Of a DNA stretch of 35,060 bases, positions 31,063 through 35,060 are shown in pieces. The number at the start of each line of letters is the position of its first letter. Position 1 is the first letter of the stretch. The notes below the pieces were generated by a model. It saw nothing but the letters and a program-made list of their open reading frames with translations. It had not been told where the DNA came from and did not search any database. Position numbers and translations under genes: made by a program. Source of the stretch: CAJQND01 sp051010055 (lineage in GTDB: Bacteria > Pseudomonadota > Alphaproteobacteria > Rhizobiales > CAJQND01); assembly GCA_051010055.1 (NCBI GenBank), contig JBPCVY010000051.1, forward strand, positions 1 to 35,060, in the 5' to 3' direction.

Positions 31063-32115
31063 ATGGAATTCAGCGTTCAACTGTCTGCTTACTATCCAGA
31101 CAAAAGCTACGGGGGCGACCGCCTTTATGCTGACATGCTGGAACAGGCGGTGCTGGCCGACAAGCTGGGTTTTGATGCGGTTTCAATCACCGAACATCAC
31201 CTCATCAACATCTTGCTCATGCCGGCGCCATTGCAGTTTGCGGTAAAGATTGCGGACGCAACCGAACACATCAAAATCATGACATCGGTGGCTGTGCTGC
31301 CCTTGCATGATATGAGAATTTTCGCCGGAGAAGTCATCGCTGCTGAAATTTTTACAAATGGCCGCTTGATGCTGGGGGTTGGACGCGGCGCCTTTGCGTA
31401 CGAAATGGACCGGCTCGGCGTGCCGCTGGAAATCAGCCGGGAAAAATTCGATGAATCCCTGAATGTCCTGAACGCGCTTTTAACAGAGGAAGAGGTTTCG
31501 TGGGACGGAAAATACTATTCGTTCGACAAGCTCACGGTTATGCCACGTCCGGTGAGCCCAGGCGGGCCGCCCATTATGATGGCGGTAATGGTGCCTGAAG
31601 CCATCTATCATTGCACCAAGCGCGGCTTCCACATTCAAACAACGCCTTTGACCGGCAATCACCAATTGATGCTTGACCAGGTGGCAGCCTTTAACCGGGG
31701 CAAAGACGAACTGGGGGCAGAAGGCGAAGACCTTACCATTTCCCTTTCGAGGGTTGGTTTCATCGCCAACAACGCCGCAGACAGATGGGCGAAGATTGAA
31801 CAGGCCGAGGCGTACTACAGCCGCTTTGACAATGTTTTCACCGGCCCCGGCATTGTCGAGAACGGCATGATCAAACCACTGTCCCGCAATCAGACAATCG
31901 ATGAGTTGGCCGACAGCCTGCTCATCTGCACACCTCAAGAGATGGTCGACAAACTTGGCCCTTATGCGGAGGTTGGTATTGACCGGGTTATCCTCAATGT
32001 CAATTTCGGCGTCTCGCAGGCGGAAACATTGGAATGCCTTCAATGCTTTTCAGAAGAGGTCATGCCTCACTTTTCCAAACGGCATGCAGGGCGCTCATCT
32101 GAGGCTGCTGAATGA
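31063..32115 (+). CDS. LLM class flavin-dependent oxidoreductase (luciferase-like monooxygenase)
   Basis: A 350-residue TIM-barrel flavoenzyme of the bacterial luciferase family. It uses FMNH2 from a separate reductase. Family features are LGFDAVSITEHHL near residue 42, IKIMTSVAVLPLHDMRIFAGEVIAAEIFTNGRLMLGVGRG around residues 73-112, and a SPGGPPIMMA segment near 165. No flavin reductase gene is in the window. Substrates in the family include alkanes, amides and heterocycles (RutA, DszA). GTG at 31051 and ATG at 31057 are also in frame; the ATG at 31063 follows GGAG at seven bases and is preferred. The stop overlaps the hydrolase start as ATGA. Confidence 0.88.
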   Translation: MEFSVQLSAYYPDKSYGGDRLYADMLEQAVLADKLGFDAVSITEHHLINILLMPAPLQFAVKIADATEHIKIMTSVAVLPLHDMRIFAGEVIAAEIFTNGRLMLGVGRGAFAYEMDRLGVPLEISREKFDESLNVLNALLTEEEVSWDGKYYSFDKLTVMPRPVSPGGPPIMMAVMVPEAIYHCTKRGFHIQTTPLTGNHQLMLDQVAAFNRGKDELGAEGEDLTISLSRVGFIANNAADRWAKIEQAEAYYSRFDNVFTGPGIVENGMIKPLSRNQTIDELADSLLICTPQEMVDKLGPYAEVGIDRVILNVNFGVSQAETLECLQCFSEEVMPHFSKRHAGRSSEAAE

Positions 32116-32897
32116 CCGAACCTGTCGAGTGCGCTTACTCCATCGACGGCGACGGGCCGGCCCTGTTCCTGATCCACGGCATTGGTGCTGCCAGCGATGC
32201 CTGGCGGTTCATGGTGCCTCAGTTGCGGGAGCGGTTCACGGTCATCACATACGATTTGCGCGGTCATGGCGCATCGCCCGTGCCTGTTGACACATTTGGG
32301 CTGGACGAACTTGTTGCCGACCTGGAACGGGTGCGCGAGCGCACGGGAATTGAAAGGGCGCACTTTGCCGGCCACTCCTTGGGCGGCATGATCGGCCCTG
32401 CCTATGCGCGGCGGTTCCCGGACCGGGTTTTGTCGCTCGGGTTTTTGTCAACGGCGGCAGGCCGCACAGAAGATGACAGCGCAAAAGTGTGGGCTGTTGT
32501 GCGCGCAATGGAAGAAAAAGGCATTGCGAACGTTCTTGAAACCCTCACCGGTCGCTGGTTCACGAACAACTTTATCGAAAAGCACCCCGATATCATCCAA
32601 CGCCGGCTGAAGCAAGTCATAGATACCAATCCAGATGTGTTTCTGAACGTGTTCAGAATTTATGCCGGTACCGAAATGATGCCATGGTTACCAGTTGTTT
32701 CAGCGCCATGCCTCGTGCTGACCGGTGAATTTGATGGCGGTTGCAATCCGCGCCTGAACGAAGCCATTGCCGGTGCCTTGCCGAACGCGCAGCTTGTCAT
32801 TTTGCCGGACATGAAGCACGCCATATTGGTGGAGGCCGGAGATGAAGTCGCCGCCCACATGATACGCTTTATTGAAAGCCAAACCACGCCCGGCTGA
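32112..32897 (+). CDS. Alpha/beta hydrolase
   Basis: A 261-residue hydrolase. The oxyanion motif HGIG is at 22-25, the nucleophile elbow GHSLGG has Ser89, the acid is probably Asp208 in TGEFDGGCNP, and the base is His236 in MKHAILVEAG. All catalytic parts are present, so it should be active. The family includes 3-oxoadipate enol-lactonase and RutD-like enzymes; both would fit a pathway in which an oxygenated ring or lactone is opened. Coupled to the LLM gene by an ATGA overlap, it probably acts on that enzyme's product. It is the last gene of the run and converges on gapR, 16 bp away. Confidence 0.9.
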   Translation: MTEPVECAYSIDGDGPALFLIHGIGAASDAWRFMVPQLRERFTVITYDLRGHGASPVPVDTFGLDELVADLERVRERTGIERAHFAGHSLGGMIGPAYARRFPDRVLSLGFLSTAAGRTEDDSAKVWAVVRAMEEKGIANVLETLTGRWFTNNFIEKHPDIIQRRLKQVIDTNPDVFLNVFRIYAGTEMMPWLPVVSAPCLVLTGEFDGGCNPRLNEAIAGALPNAQLVILPDMKHAILVEAGDEVAAHMIRFIESQTTPG

Positions 32898-32913
32898 CAC
32901 TTCAGGAGAGCTC

Positions 32914-33192
32914 TTATTCAGCAGCTTCTGCAGGTTCTGGCGCCATGCCAAGGGCATGCAGGTAGAGGTCGATCAACGCCTGTTCTTCCTCGCGCTCAAC
33001 CTTATCCTTCTTGCGCAGCGTCACCACCTTGCGCAGAATTTTGGTATCGAAGCCATTGCCTTTCGCCTCGGCGTAGACTTCGCGAATGTCTGCGGCAATG
33101 GTTGTTTTTTCTTCTTCAAGCCGTTCAATGCGTTCGATGATGGAGCGCAATTGGCCTTGCGCAAAATTTGTGGTGACGTCCTGGTCCGCCAT
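32914..33192 (-). CDS. gapR: Nucleoid-associated protein GapR (DUF2312)
   Basis: A 92-residue coiled-coil protein of the DUF2312/UPF0335 family. In Caulobacter, GapR binds overtwisted AT-rich DNA ahead of forks and polymerases and aids topoisomerases. The family core is clear: QGQLRSIIERIERLEEEK, then EVYAEAKGNGFDTKILRKVVTLRKKDK and EEEQALIDLYLHALG. The C-terminus has a short Ala/Glu/Pro tail. AGGA lies close to the start ATG. It follows the DUF1244 gene by 25 bp on the same strand, so the two probably form an operon. Confidence 0.94.
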   Translation of the reverse strand: MADQDVTTNFAQGQLRSIIERIERLEEEKTTIAADIREVYAEAKGNGFDTKILRKVVTLRKKDKVEREEEQALIDLYLHALGMAPEPAEAAE

Positions 33193-33217
33193 AGTTCCTG
33201 CTTTCTGAGTTTAAGTA

Positions 33218-33529
33218 CTAATGATTTTGTTTTTGGGCCGCTTCAAAAGCTGCCTTTTGTTCCGGTGTCGCTTCTATCTGGTATTTGTTTTTCCAGTCGT
33301 CGTAGCTCATGCCGTAGACGATTTCCCGCGCCTCGGGTTTTTGGAGTTCGATGCCCATCTCGCTCGCTGCATCTTGGTACCAATTGGAAAGGCAATTGCG
33401 GCAAAATCCTGCGAGATTCATCATATCGATGTTTTGCACATCGGTGCGGTTGCGCAAATGAGATACCAACCGCCGGAAAACCGCAGCCTCAAGTTCCTCA
33501 CGCGTTTTGTCATCAATCGGTTCTGACAT
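33218..33529 (-). CDS. DUF1244 family protein
   Basis: A 103-residue helical protein of unknown function. The conserved block FRRLVSHLRNRTDVQNIDMMNLAGFCRNCLSNWY, with its FCRNCL cysteine pair, and the following MSYDDWKNKYQ mark the DUF1244 family. The paired cysteines could bind a metal; this is inference. The frame is open to 33541, but the ATG at 33529 has GGAGAG at good spacing. It lies between the N-formylglutamate amidohydrolase gene and gapR on the same strand. Confidence 0.92.
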   Translation of the reverse strand: MSEPIDDKTREELEAAVFRRLVSHLRNRTDVQNIDMMNLAGFCRNCLSNWYQDAASEMGIELQKPEAREIVYGMSYDDWKNKYQIEATPEQKAAFEAAQKQNH

Positions 33530-33547
33530 CGCTCTCTCCAAAAACTG

Positions 33548-34411
33548 CTACTCGAAGTATTTCACTGCATGTAAGGCTTCATCGGCAACCAGGCTCGGCA
33601 ATATGTGCGCAAGTCTTTCAATCCACTCATCGACGCCCTGCTTATCGCTGATTAAGTCCTGGCGGATTTCAACAAGCGCGTGGGCCAAACCACGGCCTGA
33701 GCCGTGGGTGTTCATTGTGTCGCCTTCAAGTTCGCCGGTGTAAGGTTCGTTGTCACCAACGACGAGGCTTGGATCATGCTGCAGCGCTGAAATTAGTGGA
33801 ACTGCAAGACGGTAATCGCGATCCCACAAAATCCCTGCATGCCAGGGCCTTGAAACCCCTTTCCATGCAGGGGTGAAACTATGGATCGACAAAACCGCCG
33901 GCACTTTGCCGTGCTCAATACAATCGTCCAGCAATTGGGTGAGCGCGTCGTGGTAGGGCAAATAGTATGCCTTCTTACGGTGTTCTATTTCCGCATCGTC
34001 GATCCCGGCATTTCCCGGAATAATGGCGCCGTCGGAAAGGCGCATCACCAGCGTTGGATCATCCAACCCCCGGTTGGGATCAATCAACAGGCGCGAATAG
34101 CACGCCATAATCGCCGGCACCCCAAGCCTTTCCGCAATGCCGCGGGTTACCGCCTCAGCGCCAATATCGTAGCCAATGTGCCGCTCAAGTTGGTGCGGAG
34201 GAAGCCCGAGATCGCCATATTCTTCTGGTAGGGCATTACGTGCGTGATCGCACACCAGCACGAGACCGGTTGACAGGTCGCCGTCAACCACGTCATACGG
34301 CTGGAACGAGCCGTCGCTCATATGTGGCGCGCCGTGATCAGCGGCCGAATTTGCCTTCGCTTTATCAAGCATTCGGGCAATATAGTGCGGGCAGTTGATC
34401 AGCGCCACCAT
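33548..34411 (-). CDS. N-formylglutamate amidohydrolase family protein
   Basis: A 287-residue metal-dependent amidohydrolase of the FGase family (HutG-like). It would hydrolyse N-formylglutamate to formate and glutamate, as in histidine breakdown, but no hut genes are near. Family blocks seen are LVLVCDHARNALPEEYGDLG near residue 50, HIGYDIGAEAVTRGIAERLG near 78, SIHSFTPAW near 174 and NTHGSGRGLAHALVEIRQDL near 233. The start is uncertain: ATGs at 34411, 34372 and 34321 are all possible and none has a good ribosome-binding site. The DUF1244 start lies 19 bp downstream of its stop, so one operon with gapR is likely. Confidence 0.88.
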   Translation of the reverse strand: MVALINCPHYIARMLDKAKANSAADHGAPHMSDGSFQPYDVVDGDLSTGLVLVCDHARNALPEEYGDLGLPPHQLERHIGYDIGAEAVTRGIAERLGVPAIMACYSRLLIDPNRGLDDPTLVMRLSDGAIIPGNAGIDDAEIEHRKKAYYLPYHDALTQLLDDCIEHGKVPAVLSIHSFTPAWKGVSRPWHAGILWDRDYRLAVPLISALQHDPSLVVGDNEPYTGELEGDTMNTHGSGRGLAHALVEIRQDLISDKQGVDEWIERLAHILPSLVADEALHAVKYFE

Positions 34412-34570
34412 TGTGATAAGACGGTTTGCAGATTTTCGGTGGATAATATTGGCGCAGTCTGGTGTCTTGATATCTGCTGGTATGGGGTTAAGGTTTTTCC
34501 TTCAATCTCCAAATCTGAAGAAATTCTGTTATAAAGCTGAGTGGGGAACGGGCTAGGCGTGATTCGGGAA

Positions 34571-35059
34571 ATGGGTGAAAAGTTTCTGTTTTTGAAGGGG
34601 CGGAATGTGAAAGATGTAGTTCGGGCTGGGTTTTTAACATGTGTTTTAGCCCTAACCGGTCTTTTTCTTTCGACCCCAAAGGCTGCGGCCGACCTCAAAC
34701 TCTGCAACAACACTGACAGCCGTGTCGGTGTAGCAGTCGGCTATCGTGACCACAAAGGTTGGGCAAGCGAGGGGTGGTGGAATGTCGGTCCCCACTCTTG
34801 TGAAACGCTGCTCAAGCACAACCTCACGGCGCGGTATTACTATATTTATGCAATCGACTACGACAAGGGCGGCGCCTGGGGTGGCTCGGCCATGATGTGC
34901 ACGAGAGACAAGCTGTTCACGGTGCGAGGCATCAAAGATTGCGTTCAGCGCGGATACCAGCATACGGGATTTTTCGAGGTTGACACCAAGGAAGAACCGG
35001 ACTGGACGGTGTCGCTGTCAGGCACCGCCGGAAAGCCCGCCGCCCCGCAAACCAACTAG
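34571..35059 (+). CDS. DUF1036 domain-containing secreted protein
   Basis: A small exported protein of unknown function (about 162 residues from this start). A hydrophobic signal segment (AGFLTCVLALTGLFLS, ending PKAAA) is followed by the DUF1036 domain: LCNNTDSRVGVAVGYRD, GWASEGWWNVGPHSCETLL, and ARYYYIYAIDYDKGGAWGGSAMMCTRDKLFTV. Four Cys in the mature part could form disulfides. The start is not settled: GTG at 34541, ATG at 34571 and GTG at 34607 are in frame. The last has AAGGGG six bases upstream and would give a shorter, more typical signal peptide. Divergent from the amidohydrolase gene. Confidence 0.87.
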   Translation: MGEKFLFLKGRNVKDVVRAGFLTCVLALTGLFLSTPKAAADLKLCNNTDSRVGVAVGYRDHKGWASEGWWNVGPHSCETLLKHNLTARYYYIYAIDYDKGGAWGGSAMMCTRDKLFTVRGIKDCVQRGYQHTGFFEVDTKEEPDWTVSLSGTAGKPAAPQTN

Positions 35060-35060
35060 G

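Noticed and set aside
1..35060. CRISPR arrays, tRNA or rRNA genes, insertion sequences, phage or toxin-antitoxin genes
   Set aside because: I looked for regular direct repeats, tRNA-like ends, transposase or integrase motifs and found none; by eye this is not exhaustive.

Overview
The window looks like a chromosomal segment of an alphaproteobacterium of the Hyphomicrobiales (Rhizobiales) type. The basis is gene content and order: clpB, DUF4167, prmC, prfA, a RodZ-like protein, ptsP and lysC on one strand with ubiG divergent; the comF/methyltransferase pair; mutT, argJ and a parvulin divergent from secA; and the mostly alphaproteobacterial small families GapR (DUF2312), DUF1244, DUF1178 and DUF1036. 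The species cannot be named from the sequence. No rRNA, tRNA, CRISPR array, transposase or phage gene was seen.

Layout. 1-1325 is the N-terminal half of clpB (minus, runs off the left edge). 1514-2281 is a MOSC protein (plus). 2278-10193 is a minus-strand run: lysC, ptsP, rodZ-like, prfA, prmC, DUF4167. ubiG (plus) is divergent from lysC and meets a minus-strand run of comF, a nitrilase-family amidase and DUF1178. A degenerate methyltransferase-fold gene (13345-14247, plus) is divergent from comF. 14257-17175 (minus) holds ppiC, argJ, mutT and a lone Flp pilin gene. secA (17623-20343) and a Sco copper chaperone follow on the plus strand, then a possible small membrane protein (minus), an SLC13/TrkA-C permease, and an envelope group: L,D-transpeptidase, OmpA-like lipoprotein and a small secreted protein.

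24959-32897 is the accessory-looking part. A hot-dog thioesterase is divergent from a plus-strand run of an FAD monooxygenase resembling salicylyl-CoA/2-aminobenzoyl-CoA hydroxylases, a four-gene LivHMGF ABC transporter without a binding protein, a DUF1932-type NAD(P) dehydrogenase, an LLM (luciferase-like) flavin monooxygenase and an alpha/beta hydrolase. Tight spacing and ATGA overlaps suggest one transcription unit, probably for uptake and oxidative breakdown of an aromatic or heterocyclic acid. The substrate is unknown, and this is the best candidate for an undescribed pathway here.

32914-34411 returns to core genes (GapR, DUF1244, N-formylglutamate amidohydrolase), with DUF1036 divergent at the right edge.

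Non-coding points of interest are a nested hairpin abutting the prfA start codon, an upstream ORF ending at the secA ribosome-binding site, an inverted repeat before the rodZ-like gene, a 434-bp gap rich in inverted repeats, a perfect 10-bp hairpin inside livH, and three convergent gene pairs that overlap through the same TTAG tetranucleotide.
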